Assembly: GCA_002840555.1 (NCBI GenBank)
Contig: PHBJ01000005.1
Coordinates: forward strand, 471,902-535,901
Origin: Deltaproteobacteria bacterium HGW-Deltaproteobacteria-13
GTDB taxonomy: Bacteria; Desulfobacterota; Syntrophia; Syntrophales; Smithellaceae
DNA length: 64,000 bases
Direction: 5' to 3'
Part shown: positions 38,296-46,784 of the stretch, piece after piece
How positions within the stretch are numbered: the first letter of the stretch is position 1
How the letters are laid out: each line of letters begins with the position of its first letter
Translations under genes and position numbers: made by a program
Notes under the pieces: generated by a model
Told to the model about the DNA's origin: nothing
Databases searched by the model: none
Seen by the model: only the letters and a program-made list of their open reading frames with translations

Positions 38296-38484
38296 ATGTA
38301 TTCACCCAAAATATCCGAGGAGCTTATCCCGCACCTTTACCGGTGGGCGAAAAGCGACGGAGTCAAAATGACCGTATTAGTTAACCGCATAATCAAAAAT
38401 GAAATCGAAAAAAAACAAAGAGAGGAGAAAAGACATGAGCACGAGGATCAGCGAAACCCTCAGTGGAATACTACAAATATTTAA
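38296..38484 (+). CDS. Small ribbon-helix-helix-like protein
   Basis: A 62-residue protein with strong AAAGGAGG site. The pattern MYSPKISEELIPHLYRWAKSDGVKMT followed by VLVNRIIKNEIEKK (in short: beta strand, helix, turn, helix) is that of a ribbon-helix-helix DNA-binding protein, often an accessory mobilization or autoregulatory protein. It overlaps the ArdC-like gene. Confidence 0.55.
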   Translation: MYSPKISEELIPHLYRWAKSDGVKMTVLVNRIIKNEIEKKQREEKRHEHEDQRNPQWNTTNI

Positions 38485-39223
38485 GTCCGGGCAGATACCG
38501 GAGGCTATTTCCTACGCGGCCTTTCCTTCTTTTGACATTCCTTCGGAACAGTGGAGCTACCTTAACCGCATCATCACGTGGATGAACAACACAAATGACG
38601 CCAGAGGCTACCGCCAATGGCTGGAAGCGGGAAGGCATGTCAAAAAAGGAGCGCAGGCTTTCCATATTTTTGCGCCTCGGTTCAAAAAGGAGAAGAATGA
38701 AGAAGGCGAAGAGGATTTCAGCTTGATGGGTTATCTGCAAGTTCCTGTCTTCCGCTACGAGGATACAGAAGGAGAACCGCTGAATTACAGCAAGACTAAA
38801 ATAGGGTCATTTCATCTATTGGACAGGGCCAAGGAGTGGGGTTTGGATGTCCACGCCGTTTCGGAGAACGGGAAGTTCTGGGGCAGCTATGACGGAGGCA
38901 GTTACATAAAACTGGCGACGCCGGAGGAATCCGTCTTTTTCCATGAACTGGCACACCACGCTCATAAGCTGGTTTTGGGAAAGCTTGAATCCGGGCAGAA
39001 CTGGAAGCAGGAGATCGTGGCGGAACTGTCAGCTGAAGCCCTTACCCGTATTTTGGGGCTAGAAAGAGAGACTACCGGGAATTCATACAGGTACATTGAG
39101 GGCTACGCAGCCCAAGCAGGGCTGACGCCCGTGGCCGCCTGTTTGCAGGTATTGGGCGACACGGGAAAGGTTCTGAAACTCATTTTGCAGGATGAGAAGC
39201 TAGAAAGCAAAATGGCGGGCTAA
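38435..39223 (+). CDS. ArdC-type antirestriction protein with zincin domain
   Basis: A 262-residue protein. Residues 1-140 form an ArdC-like ssDNA-binding domain (RQWLEAGRHVKKGAQAFHIF and YLQVPVFRYEDTEG). The HELAHH zinc-metallopeptidase motif is at residues 170-175, followed by QEIVAELSAEALTRILG with a Glu ligand. Such proteins shield incoming ssDNA of mobile elements from restriction during transfer. ATG 38,435 has GAGGAGA upstream. It fits the adjacent oriT candidate. Confidence 0.85.
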   Translation: MSTRISETLSGILQIFKSGQIPEAISYAAFPSFDIPSEQWSYLNRIITWMNNTNDARGYRQWLEAGRHVKKGAQAFHIFAPRFKKEKNEEGEEDFSLMGYLQVPVFRYEDTEGEPLNYSKTKIGSFHLLDRAKEWGLDVHAVSENGKFWGSYDGGSYIKLATPEESVFFHELAHHAHKLVLGKLESGQNWKQEIVAELSAEALTRILGLERETTGNSYRYIEGYAAQAGLTPVAACLQVLGDTGKVLKLILQDEKLESKMAG

Positions 39224-39520
39224 AGGCAATTGAGCCGATATCAGTAGAACCCCAACGTAAAGCTAAGCCACCTTGGTTTACGATGGAGTCCTACCAACCA
39301 GCCTGAATTACCATGAGGGCTGAAAGGTGTTCGTTAGTAGCCCCTCTTAATGGATGCGGGTGAAAACCCTTTGGTAGAAATATCGATAGGCCGATGCCGA
39401 AAAGGACTTTCGCGATGGCGAACATGGCGAACGTGTCTTTGGTGAAAGAAAGACGCGTAACCCTAAAGGACTATGGAACTCCAGCCCTCTTAAGAGGGCT
39501 GGGGAAAACCCATGAGTCAA
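39224..39520 (+). ncRNA. Orphan HEARO/omega-RNA-like structured RNA
   Basis: About 300 bases between two genes hold dense pairing. CGATAT (39,236) pairs with ATATCG (39,380); GGG-TGAAAA-CCC forms a tight hairpin at 39,358; TTGGT/ACCAA and CAGCC/GGCTG stems occur. A perfect hairpin CCAGCCCTC-TTAA-GAGGGCTGG (39,481-39,502) is nested in a GACTATGG/CCCATGAGTC stem. The 3' end has ATGA, the kind of site that HEARO elements are known to abut. Overall layout and short conserved-looking stretches resemble the RNAs partnered with IscB/IsrB. No IscB, IsrB or TnpA gene is in the window, so the copy is orphan. Confidence 0.55.
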
Positions 39521-39564
39521 GATGGAATGAATAAGATTGAAAACAAACCTAAAGGAGGAAAAAC

Positions 39565-40338
39565 ATGAATTACAAAGAAACGTTAAAAAGTATTGATACG
39601 GAAAAAGCTTTAGGCTTAATCGGTGTCGAGTTTGAATCACAGGGAGCTTATGCGAAATTCGCTTGCCCCCGGCCTGATTGCGACGGCAAAGCCGCCATAA
39701 AAGAGTATGGTGACAAGAAGAATCTTTATTACTGTCCGAAATGTAAATCAAGCGGCCATATCATTTGTTTGACTATGAAAGTGAAAGGATTGGGATGGAA
39801 GGACGCCAATGATTTTCTACTCAAGGCTCACAGTAGCAATGCCAAAAGAATTACCCAGGAACTCAACATTAATTATGAATTGTTTTATAACGATTTCATA
39901 AAATCCAAAGGCATTGAAGAAGAAATGTGCAAGTTGCTTGAGGTTGGAGTTCCTAAAGGCAAAACCATGCTGGCCGGGAGCGTTGCTTTTGCAGTCAGGG
40001 ATGCCAAAGGAATGAAAGTCGCTTATTACGGAATTAAAATGAAAGACGGCAAGCCTGTCTTCCATAGCAGCTTCAATCCCGAACTGTACCTTTACAATTT
40101 CTGCAACATTGATTTCAGCGAGCCGGTCTATTTTACAAACGATATGTTCCGTTGTGTCTATAATATAGAAAACGGAAGACAATGCGTCTGCAATTTCGGA
40201 CTGCCTTATCTTTCCGATGCACAGCTTGAACTTTTGCATCAGATTGAACACATTGTTTTGCTTGTCGATGAATCACTTGTAAAACCATTGGCAATTCAGA
40301 TGGCAGAAAAAAAAATGAATTACTTCCGATTTGAATAA
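39565..40338 (+). CDS. Zinc-ribbon primase-like protein
   Basis: A 257-residue protein. Residues 30-75 form a CHC2-like zinc ribbon (FACPRPDC, then YYCPKCKSSGHII). The middle and end resemble the catalytic core of phage or plasmid DnaG-type primases (VAFAVRDAKGMKVAYYGIK, and HIVLLVDES as a Toprim-like strand), though shortened. AAGGAGG precedes the ATG. It could prime the element's strand during transfer or replication. Confidence 0.6.
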   Translation: MNYKETLKSIDTEKALGLIGVEFESQGAYAKFACPRPDCDGKAAIKEYGDKKNLYYCPKCKSSGHIICLTMKVKGLGWKDANDFLLKAHSSNAKRITQELNINYELFYNDFIKSKGIEEEMCKLLEVGVPKGKTMLAGSVAFAVRDAKGMKVAYYGIKMKDGKPVFHSSFNPELYLYNFCNIDFSEPVYFTNDMFRCVYNIENGRQCVCNFGLPYLSDAQLELLHQIEHIVLLVDESLVKPLAIQMAEKKMNYFRFE

Positions 40339-40342
40339 ACTA

Positions 40343-40380
40343 AAACGGGCTTTTCCTATCATGGATGAGCCCGTTTCTCT
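40343..40380 (+). terminator. Rho-independent terminator
   Basis: AAACGGGCT/AGCCCGTTT with a loop of 16 bases and a T-rich tail directly follow the primase-like stop. Confidence 0.7.
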
Positions 40381-40570
40381 TTATAATATCTAAAGATAAT
40401 CATGTATCCTACCAGCAAGAAACTTATTGATTATTCATTGATATTAAGTTATCAATTTTAAAACTATTTATTTCATACGACATAATTACACCTTGTAAGA
40501 GAACGATTTTTTTATAGTATATTATTTATTTAGGTAAATAATCTTTAGCATCCCCAAGGAGGCTTTGATT

Positions 40571-41269
40571 ATGGATTATGTTAAGATTTTTCTACAATGT
40601 CTTTCCTCTATTGCATGGCCGCTTGTAGTTATATTTCTTGTATTGTTTTATAAACAACAACTTGAAAGCTTGCTCACTAATCTTTGTAAAATTGTTGAAC
40701 GAATATCTAAGGAACCGGTGGATATTGAGCTTGGAGAAAAATTTAGGATGAGATTCGGCAATGCAATTAGAGAGGTGCAGGAACGTGCAAAACCTTTACT
40801 GCCTAAGGGTATACCAGGTGTCGACATGCCGCCCTATGAACAATCTCAGAAAATTGTTGAAAAAACACCCCTTCCACCAAATTATGCTCCCCCATCTATA
40901 AGTTCTTACAAATACCTGTATTCATTAGCTGAAATATCTGCTAGATCTGCAATTATAGAAGCTTGGGTTGAGATTGAACTTTCTGTGCTGCAGTTACATG
41001 AAACCAAGGAAAATTTATCAAGTTCTAGCCAAATTATCTCCACTACAATTATTGTAGGAAAACTTGCCGAACAAAAGGTTATTGGCGATGATACTTTTAC
41101 TCTTTTTGAAGAACTTCGCCATCTCCGTAACCAAGTTGTACACGCAGTTGATTACCAGCCATTAGCAGAACAAGCAAAAGCTTACATAGACCTTGCTCTC
41201 CGTCTAGTTGCATTTTTCCGTAATTTACATCTGAAGATTGTTGAAGATTCACAAAGAGATAGGAAATAA
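40571..41269 (+). CDS. Membrane-anchored HEPN/DUF4145-like protein
   Basis: A 232-residue protein with one N-terminal membrane segment (IAWPLVVIFLVLFY). A Pro-rich linker (PLPPNYAPPS) leads to a helical domain of residues 115-232. That domain contains LRHLRNQVVHAVDY, an R-x4-H motif like that of HEPN and DUF4145 proteins. AGGAGG lies eight bases before ATG 40,571. Possible RNase or nucleotide-sensing activity at the membrane; defence role is an inference. Confidence 0.6.
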   Translation: MDYVKIFLQCLSSIAWPLVVIFLVLFYKQQLESLLTNLCKIVERISKEPVDIELGEKFRMRFGNAIREVQERAKPLLPKGIPGVDMPPYEQSQKIVEKTPLPPNYAPPSISSYKYLYSLAEISARSAIIEAWVEIELSVLQLHETKENLSSSSQIISTTIIVGKLAEQKVIGDDTFTLFEELRHLRNQVVHAVDYQPLAEQAKAYIDLALRLVAFFRNLHLKIVEDSQRDRK

Positions 41270-41460
41270 AGAGCTATATAATACGAGCGCGTTGCCTTCT
41301 AAATTAATCTATTTATATTAATTCAACCATACATTTTTATATAGGCTAGTCTGAATTAATTGATCAGTTGTAAAATAAATAAATTACGTATAATGCAAAA
41401 TATCATATATCCACACCGCTGGCTTTGCTAAAAATATCTATTCCATTTATAATATAAATG

Positions 41461-41577
41461 TCGCCCAATTCAATTTAATCTCCGATTTTTCATACGTATC
41501 CTTGCCTTAAAGGGGCAGTCTGCCAATGATGCGTATCTTCGGAGAGCTGATTTGGGCGACCAGACTGTCCTTTTAAG
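41461..41577 (+). other. Pseudoknotted inverted-repeat region before the second recombinase
   Basis: TCGCCCAA (41,461) pairs with TTGGGCGA (41,552-41,559), enclosing TCTCCGA/TCGGAGA. A second stem joins CTTAAAGGGGCAGTCTG (ending 41,522) with CAGACTGTCCTTTTAAG (41,561-41,577). The two stems interleave, giving a pseudoknot if transcribed. It abuts the recombinase start and may be a control RNA or recombination site. The rest of 41,270-41,460 is AT-rich with no gene seen. Confidence 0.5.
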
Positions 41578-41595
41578 TTGTCTAAAAATAAAAAT

Positions 41596-43182
41596 ATGAA
41601 AGGAATAATTTATGTAAGGGTATCAAGTGAAGAACAAGTCAAAGGAACATCCTTGGAAAATCAGGATGAACTTTGCCGTGCCTATTGCCAAAGCAAGGGC
41701 ATTGAGGTTTTAGGTATTTATCGCGAAGAAGGAGCCTCAGCCAAAACAGCCCAGAGAGCAGAGTTTTTACGAGCCATTGAATTCTGCCGGAAGAATAAAG
41801 GCAAGGTCGACGCTTTTGTTGTTTATAAAGTAGACCGTTTCGCCCGAAACACCGAAGATCATTTTTACGTCAGAAAAATGCTTATTGAATATGGCGTAAC
41901 CCTTCACTCTGTTACGGAACCTATCGGCAACAATCCCGCCGAGAAATTTATTGAAACAGTTTTAGCCGGAAGCGCTGAATTTGATAATGCTGTCAGAGCT
42001 CAAAGAAGCATTAGTGGGATGATAGCCAAAATCAATCAGGGCATAACTCCTTTCAAGCCACCTATCGGCTATGAATGCCAACATGCAAGAAAAAGAGGTG
42101 AAAAGAAACTCGTAGCCGATAAACCGGATACACAAATCTTCCCTATCATTCAAAAAGCATTAAAAGAATTTTCTAAAGGAATATATACGCAAGTGGATAT
42201 GATCCAGCTTTTAGATAAGCAGGGCTTAAGCAAAATCAGAGGTAAAGAAACAAGTCCTCAGTTAGTCAGCAAAATTTTTGTTAAGTATCTGAAATATTAT
42301 GCCGGTATCATTGTGAATCCTTGGACTAACGAAGAAGTTCAAGGCATACATGAACCGATGATAACCAAAGAAGAATATTTTAAAATACATTTTATTTTAT
42401 CAGGAAAATCAAACAGAGTTAAAAGAATCAGGAGGAATCCTAATTTCCCATTGAGGCAAACCGTTAAATGCGGACACTGCGGACAGCCATTAACTGGGAG
42501 CTGTTCAACTGGTAGAAACGAGAAATATTATTACTACCATTGCTTCAATAAAGAATGTTTAATGTACGGCAAGGCCATAAGCAAGCAAAAACTGGAAGAT
42601 GACTTTGTCGAATATTTGAAAGACATAACACCAAAAAAAGATTTCTTGGATGTATTCAAGGCAGTTGTTTTGAGTTTGTGGAACAGACAGGATTTAGACC
42701 TAAAAACAGAAGCTCAAAACTATGAAAAGCAATTAACAATATTAGATGAAAAAAGAAAAAGAATTTTTGAAATGCGGGAAGAAGGATCATACACGCCCGA
42801 AGAGTTTAAAGAGCGAAAAGAAGAAATTGAAAATCAGATTATGGCAATAAAAATATCCTTGAATGAAACAAGGATTGATCAGTTTGATATTGAAGGCGTA
42901 TTATCTTACGCGAATGCTTTTATTGCCGATCTTGGCAGACAATGGCTTGATTTAGCCACTTCTCATTTGCGGTTCCAAAAAATGGTTTTCCCGGAAGGAA
43001 TTTCTTATAAAAGAAATGAAGGATTTGGAACCGCCAAATTGGGGCTTATTTACGAGCTTAATAGGACTTTTGGAAATGAAAAATCCCCTTTGGTGGACTA
43101 CGCGTTCACCCATTGGAATCAGATTATCATAGAATTAAAGCACTGGCAAGAGTTGAGGGAGAGCTTTTGGCTTACTGCATAG
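41596..43182 (+). CDS. Large serine recombinase (second in the island)
   Basis: About 528 residues. The resolvase catalytic domain has YVRVSSEEQ with the active-site Ser, then YKVDRFARN. The Recombinase domain covers about 160-275, and a zinc ribbon (KCGHCGQPL, later CFNKEC) covers about 295-335. A long coiled coil (YEKQLTILDEKRKRIFEMREE) follows. A TTG 18 bases upstream is in frame, but ATG 41,596 gives the usual family start. It lies internal to the island, so it may serve a nested element. Its 3' end recurs as remnants at three other places. Confidence 0.85.
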   Translation: MKGIIYVRVSSEEQVKGTSLENQDELCRAYCQSKGIEVLGIYREEGASAKTAQRAEFLRAIEFCRKNKGKVDAFVVYKVDRFARNTEDHFYVRKMLIEYGVTLHSVTEPIGNNPAEKFIETVLAGSAEFDNAVRAQRSISGMIAKINQGITPFKPPIGYECQHARKRGEKKLVADKPDTQIFPIIQKALKEFSKGIYTQVDMIQLLDKQGLSKIRGKETSPQLVSKIFVKYLKYYAGIIVNPWTNEEVQGIHEPMITKEEYFKIHFILSGKSNRVKRIRRNPNFPLRQTVKCGHCGQPLTGSCSTGRNEKYYYYHCFNKECLMYGKAISKQKLEDDFVEYLKDITPKKDFLDVFKAVVLSLWNRQDLDLKTEAQNYEKQLTILDEKRKRIFEMREEGSYTPEEFKERKEEIENQIMAIKISLNETRIDQFDIEGVLSYANAFIADLGRQWLDLATSHLRFQKMVFPEGISYKRNEGFGTAKLGLIYELNRTFGNEKSPLVDYAFTHWNQIIIELKHWQELRESFWLTA

Positions 43183-43220
43183 GAAAATGAGCAAGCGATT
43201 CAGAAAAGCTGTTTTAAAAA

Positions 43221-43835
43221 TTACAAATTTTGTGTGATTTCCTTTGATATAAATTTAACAGAGATATCCCCCGTCGTTTTACGACTCGTCCAATACTCAC
43301 CCTCTAATTTCTTATTCGGCTCAAGTATGATTTTTAATATAGCAGCTCCATCATGGATAGCGCTCCTATCGCGTACATTCGCTCGAGATCGGTTAGTATA
43401 ATTATAGCTCAAACGAAACACGCCGCTTTCATCGTCTTCGATGATCTGTGCTGTTGTACTGTAACTATCGGATTCATCCGTATACATCAAGCAACTAATA
43501 TTTGAGAATGTTTGTTTGATGGCTATAGAAACCTCCTTTAAAGGCGGTTTCTGACCACTAATAGAATCAACCCATGTACTTTGGAAAGTGCCTTTCCATG
43601 TGCCTTCTATATCCGGGAATGGAACTAACCAACCCTTGAATATAGGAAGCCTCCATGCCCATTTCGTGAAAATTAGAGCGAGAATGACATAAATTGTTAT
43701 TGCGTCTGGCAACTTTTTTATAGCTTCCCATCCAATTACCAATGGAACTTTCGAAACGAGAAGTACACTCGCCCATATTACAACAAATGAGCCAAGCTGT
43801 AGCCATACTTTAATTTCTTTGCGTATATTTTTCAT
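43221..43835 (-). CDS. cap15: Cap15 CBASS effector (2TM beta-barrel)
   Basis: A 204-residue protein. Two membrane segments lie in residues 12-65. The remainder is a beta-rich domain opening with FPDIEGTWKGTFQSTW and continuing with VSIAIKQTFSNISCLMYTDES and RLSYNYTNRS. This is the pattern of the S-2TMbeta (Cap15) family, which binds a cyclic oligonucleotide and disrupts the inner membrane to abort phage infection. It starts three bases after the CD-NTase stop, so the two form a type I CBASS pair. Confidence 0.85.
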   Translation of the reverse strand: MKNIRKEIKVWLQLGSFVVIWASVLLVSKVPLVIGWEAIKKLPDAITIYVILALIFTKWAWRLPIFKGWLVPFPDIEGTWKGTFQSTWVDSISGQKPPLKEVSIAIKQTFSNISCLMYTDESDSYSTTAQIIEDDESGVFRLSYNYTNRSRANVRDRSAIHDGAAILKIILEPNKKLEGEYWTSRKTTGDISVKFISKEITQNL

Positions 43836-43838
43836 ATA

Positions 43839-44729
43839 TTACTCAAAACCAATATAATCCCATGCAGCCGATAGAAAATTATGAGCTTGTATCCTACTCC
43901 ATGGCTGGGAAGGTCTAAATAAATATTTTATCTCATTTACCTCGCCCCATTCATTGCATTTTTCATCGGTGAGTGTTTCATTGAAAGTATGAGCCAAGAC
44001 ATATCTAACATCATCAGTTAGATTTAAATGACCAAATCCTTTATTTGGAGTATTCCAAACAAGACACTCAATTAAAAAAGAAGCAATGTCGTTAGCCGCA
44101 GTAATTTTATTTTCCTGCATATCGTTACGAAGATTTTTTAGGATTCTGATCATCTTTTTATAACGGCGGGATGTAGCATTATTTTTATCTACCCCATTTG
44201 AGTATGTTTGATCAGGCCAATTCATTATTCTTGCGCCCTTATCAGTATCAAATGCTACTCCGGCTGGTTTTCTGTAATCATCACAGCCATCTTCAAAACA
44301 ATGGTATGCAAATGCCGGTACAACATCGGCGTCAACTCTATAGGAGTTTGAATGAATATCAAATGCCTTATTTCCACGAGTTACATATTGCGATCCAAAA
44401 TAATCATTTAATGCTTCATTGATTAAATTTTTATATTCAGCAAATCTAATGCTTCCATCAGTATAGCCATAGTCTGCATTATTTTTCCCTTCTGGATATC
44501 TTGTAAAAACAGTTGAATTAAGGCGTACGCATACGTCAACATCGCTATCTTGCTTCACGGTTGTATTTGCCTGATAGGAACCTTGGGCAAATACAGTAAT
44601 ATCCATATCAGAGAGGCGATCATGTTTAGCAATGGCCTTTTTAATTGCGGCTTCGGCATTATTCATTTTATCCTGCTCTGTTTGTCCGGGTGGTTTACAC
44701 CACGAATTAAATGTATCTTCCCAGCTCAT
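43839..44729 (-). CDS. CD-NTase (cGAS/DncV-like nucleotidyltransferase) of CBASS
   Basis: A 296-residue enzyme that would make a cyclic di- or trinucleotide on phage sensing. The active site is FAQGSYQANTTVKQDSDVDVCV (GS then DxD), with the third Asp in YRVDADVVPA. The helical C-terminal part has SRRYKKMIRILKNLRN, typical of SMODS nucleotidyltransferases. The product cannot be assigned from sequence alone. It is followed by cap15 and preceded by a HEPN gene nine bases upstream. Confidence 0.9.
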   Translation of the reverse strand: MSWEDTFNSWCKPPGQTEQDKMNNAEAAIKKAIAKHDRLSDMDITVFAQGSYQANTTVKQDSDVDVCVRLNSTVFTRYPEGKNNADYGYTDGSIRFAEYKNLINEALNDYFGSQYVTRGNKAFDIHSNSYRVDADVVPAFAYHCFEDGCDDYRKPAGVAFDTDKGARIMNWPDQTYSNGVDKNNATSRRYKKMIRILKNLRNDMQENKITAANDIASFLIECLVWNTPNKGFGHLNLTDDVRYVLAHTFNETLTDEKCNEWGEVNEIKYLFRPSQPWSRIQAHNFLSAAWDYIGFE

Positions 44730-44738
44730 AATTATTGA

Positions 44739-45206
44739 TCATTTATTTCCTGTTTTTTCTTTAAGGGTTTGTTCCCAGCCAAATGCTTTCAAGAGAATTT
44801 TTTCGTGTTCTCGAAATTTCTCCATTACTTCGTCATTTAAAATTAATCTCTTAAAAGTGTTTGGATTACAAATCACAATTTCATTTTCATTGCTCATCTT
44901 TTCATCTAAATCCCAATGAGCTAAGGCGTTTCTCAGTTGTTGAACAAATCTTAAAGAACTTTTTATTTTTGAATATTGTTTCAATTTTTTGAAATACGGA
45001 ATTTGTTCATAGAGTGAAATCTTTTTATCAAAACTAAAGTGAGATGTTTCTATAATATAATAAAGAAAATCCGAGGCTTGTTGATTAGTTTTTGGAAAAA
45101 AATATGTTCTTAACTTCCATCCAAGTGCTCTTTCTATTACAGTTGCATCTGAAATAATGATACCCCTAAATAAGCTTAATTTCTCTCTGATTATTTTTTT
45201 ATCCAT
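44739..45206 (-). CDS. HEPN-like protein in the CBASS operon
   Basis: A 155-residue helical protein with LRNALAHWD near residue 95, an R-x4-H motif as in HEPN ribonucleases. It lies between the Mrr-like gene (23 bases away) and the CD-NTase (nine bases). It may be a third effector, an RNase linked to the cyclic-nucleotide signal, or a separate defence gene. Confidence 0.6.
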   Translation of the reverse strand: MDKKIIREKLSLFRGIIISDATVIERALGWKLRTYFFPKTNQQASDFLYYIIETSHFSFDKKISLYEQIPYFKKLKQYSKIKSSLRFVQQLRNALAHWDLDEKMSNENEIVICNPNTFKRLILNDEVMEKFREHEKILLKAFGWEQTLKEKTGNK

Positions 45207-45229
45207 ATTAACATTTCATATGATATAAG

Positions 45230-46717
45230 TTATTTATCTTCAAATTGCCATTCATGAACTCTTCTGAACTCATAAACATTAATTTCTTCGTCTTCATCTA
45301 ACTCTCGTCCTAATTGTTTTTGGATACTATTTTTTGTGTTCCATGAATCTGCTGAATCTTCTACATGATTTTTAATTTTTGATTTAAATATATGTGTTAT
45401 CTGGATATAGTCCTGTTCCGTTTCGCTTTGTGGATTATCGATTAATATGACGTCTTTTGGCTTTAAAAAAGAATATTTCCCATCTGTTTCATAAAGCGTG
45501 TCTAGTTTATAATCTTTAAACTGTTTTTGACTTTCGGCGTTCAATAGAATCTTTTTGTCTTTATAGATTTTTTTAAATTTTTCTTTCTCAAATTTTTTAG
45601 GAAATATGCTGATTCTTTTATATTCTTTTGTAAGCTTTATTCCCTTGTTATTTATTTTTATAGTATTCCAAGATCCAGCAAACGGGCCCATGTCACCGAA
45701 AAAATCTACATAAAGGTGGGGGAAATTATAATAAACATCCCCCTTTTCATCTACTATTGCAATGTCGGAATATTTTATAATACAATCAATAGCAGAGTAA
45801 CCTTTATTTTTTCTTGGCAGAAAATCCCAAAAATCATTAACTGAAGTTCTTTTTTTATGTGCTATTTGGCGATCTTCCTGATCTTCTATTTGTCTGTTAA
45901 CCAGGTCAATTTCTTTGGTAAAATCCCACTCCTTTTTTTCTGTATCTACATAGGCAAAATATTCATGGCTATGACACATTAAACCAAGCGGATGATGATC
46001 GAAAGCTATATATTCTCTCCACCGAGGTTTTGTTTCAAAATCTTTATATTCCACTCGATATGGATAATGTGTATCTTTTAAATCTCTCACTAAAATTGAT
46101 TGATGGAATTGACGTCCTTCTCCGACTGTCCTGAATAATTTGTTTTTTACGCTTACTGTTGAACGTATTTCTGTTGCTCTTGTCCTTCTTTTGCTTACTA
46201 ACGAAATGCCAAAAAATGTAAACAATATGCGGTCATTTTTGGGCAAGTGCAGCATATCTTCAAGTTCTGCTTTTCCCCATAGATAAAATTCCATTACCCC
46301 CTTCTTTCGCAGTTCTTCACGAAATATGTCGTAGGAGTCTTTGGAAAAATTTGCTGATGCGGCCAAAATATATCCATACGGAGGGATTTCAGGATTTATA
46401 TCAGAAAGAATTGAGCTTATCTTTTTGGGACCGATCTCTTTTTCCCTTTTCCCCTGGATCATCCATAAATTACCTTCCATTGGATGAACTTGTTCTTCCT
46501 CGATATTATTTTCATTTTCAGAAGTTGTAATTATTTCCGCTTTCTCGTATGCGCGTATATCAAAACCTTCATCATTTCCACTTCTGCCGGTAGCCTCAAT
46601 ACTTTGCCAATCTTTAAAATCGTAAATCAGCTCTCGAATCATATCCTCAAAACGATGAGGGTCTAAATCCTCAAAATGGATAGGTCCGTATGTTCTTGTA
46701 ATTTTTTGTTTAGGCAT
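45230..46717 (-). CDS. Mrr-like restriction endonuclease
   Basis: A 495-residue protein. The first 150 residues hold an Mrr-cat PD-(D/E)xK fold: FEDMIRELIYDF, GRSGNDEGFDIRAYE (Asp) and WMIQGKRE (Q-x-K). The long C-terminal part is highly charged and unidentified; it may be the recognition or sensor part. It belongs to a six-gene minus-strand run ending in CBASS. A degenerate copy of its 5' end lies at 48.36 kb. Confidence 0.7.
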   Translation of the reverse strand: MPKQKITRTYGPIHFEDLDPHRFEDMIRELIYDFKDWQSIEATGRSGNDEGFDIRAYEKAEIITTSENENNIEEEQVHPMEGNLWMIQGKREKEIGPKKISSILSDINPEIPPYGYILAASANFSKDSYDIFREELRKKGVMEFYLWGKAELEDMLHLPKNDRILFTFFGISLVSKRRTRATEIRSTVSVKNKLFRTVGEGRQFHQSILVRDLKDTHYPYRVEYKDFETKPRWREYIAFDHHPLGLMCHSHEYFAYVDTEKKEWDFTKEIDLVNRQIEDQEDRQIAHKKRTSVNDFWDFLPRKNKGYSAIDCIIKYSDIAIVDEKGDVYYNFPHLYVDFFGDMGPFAGSWNTIKINNKGIKLTKEYKRISIFPKKFEKEKFKKIYKDKKILLNAESQKQFKDYKLDTLYETDGKYSFLKPKDVILIDNPQSETEQDYIQITHIFKSKIKNHVEDSADSWNTKNSIQKQLGRELDEDEEINVYEFRRVHEWQFEDK

Positions 46718-46784
46718 GAGAACAGTATTTATAATGCAACGCTTATTTTTGTACTTTAATGTTAAAGACTATCAAATACTGCTT

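Noticed and set aside
39224-40338. IscB or IsrB partner beside the structured RNA
   Set aside because: The next ORF is a zinc-ribbon primase-like protein with no HNH or RuvC motif.
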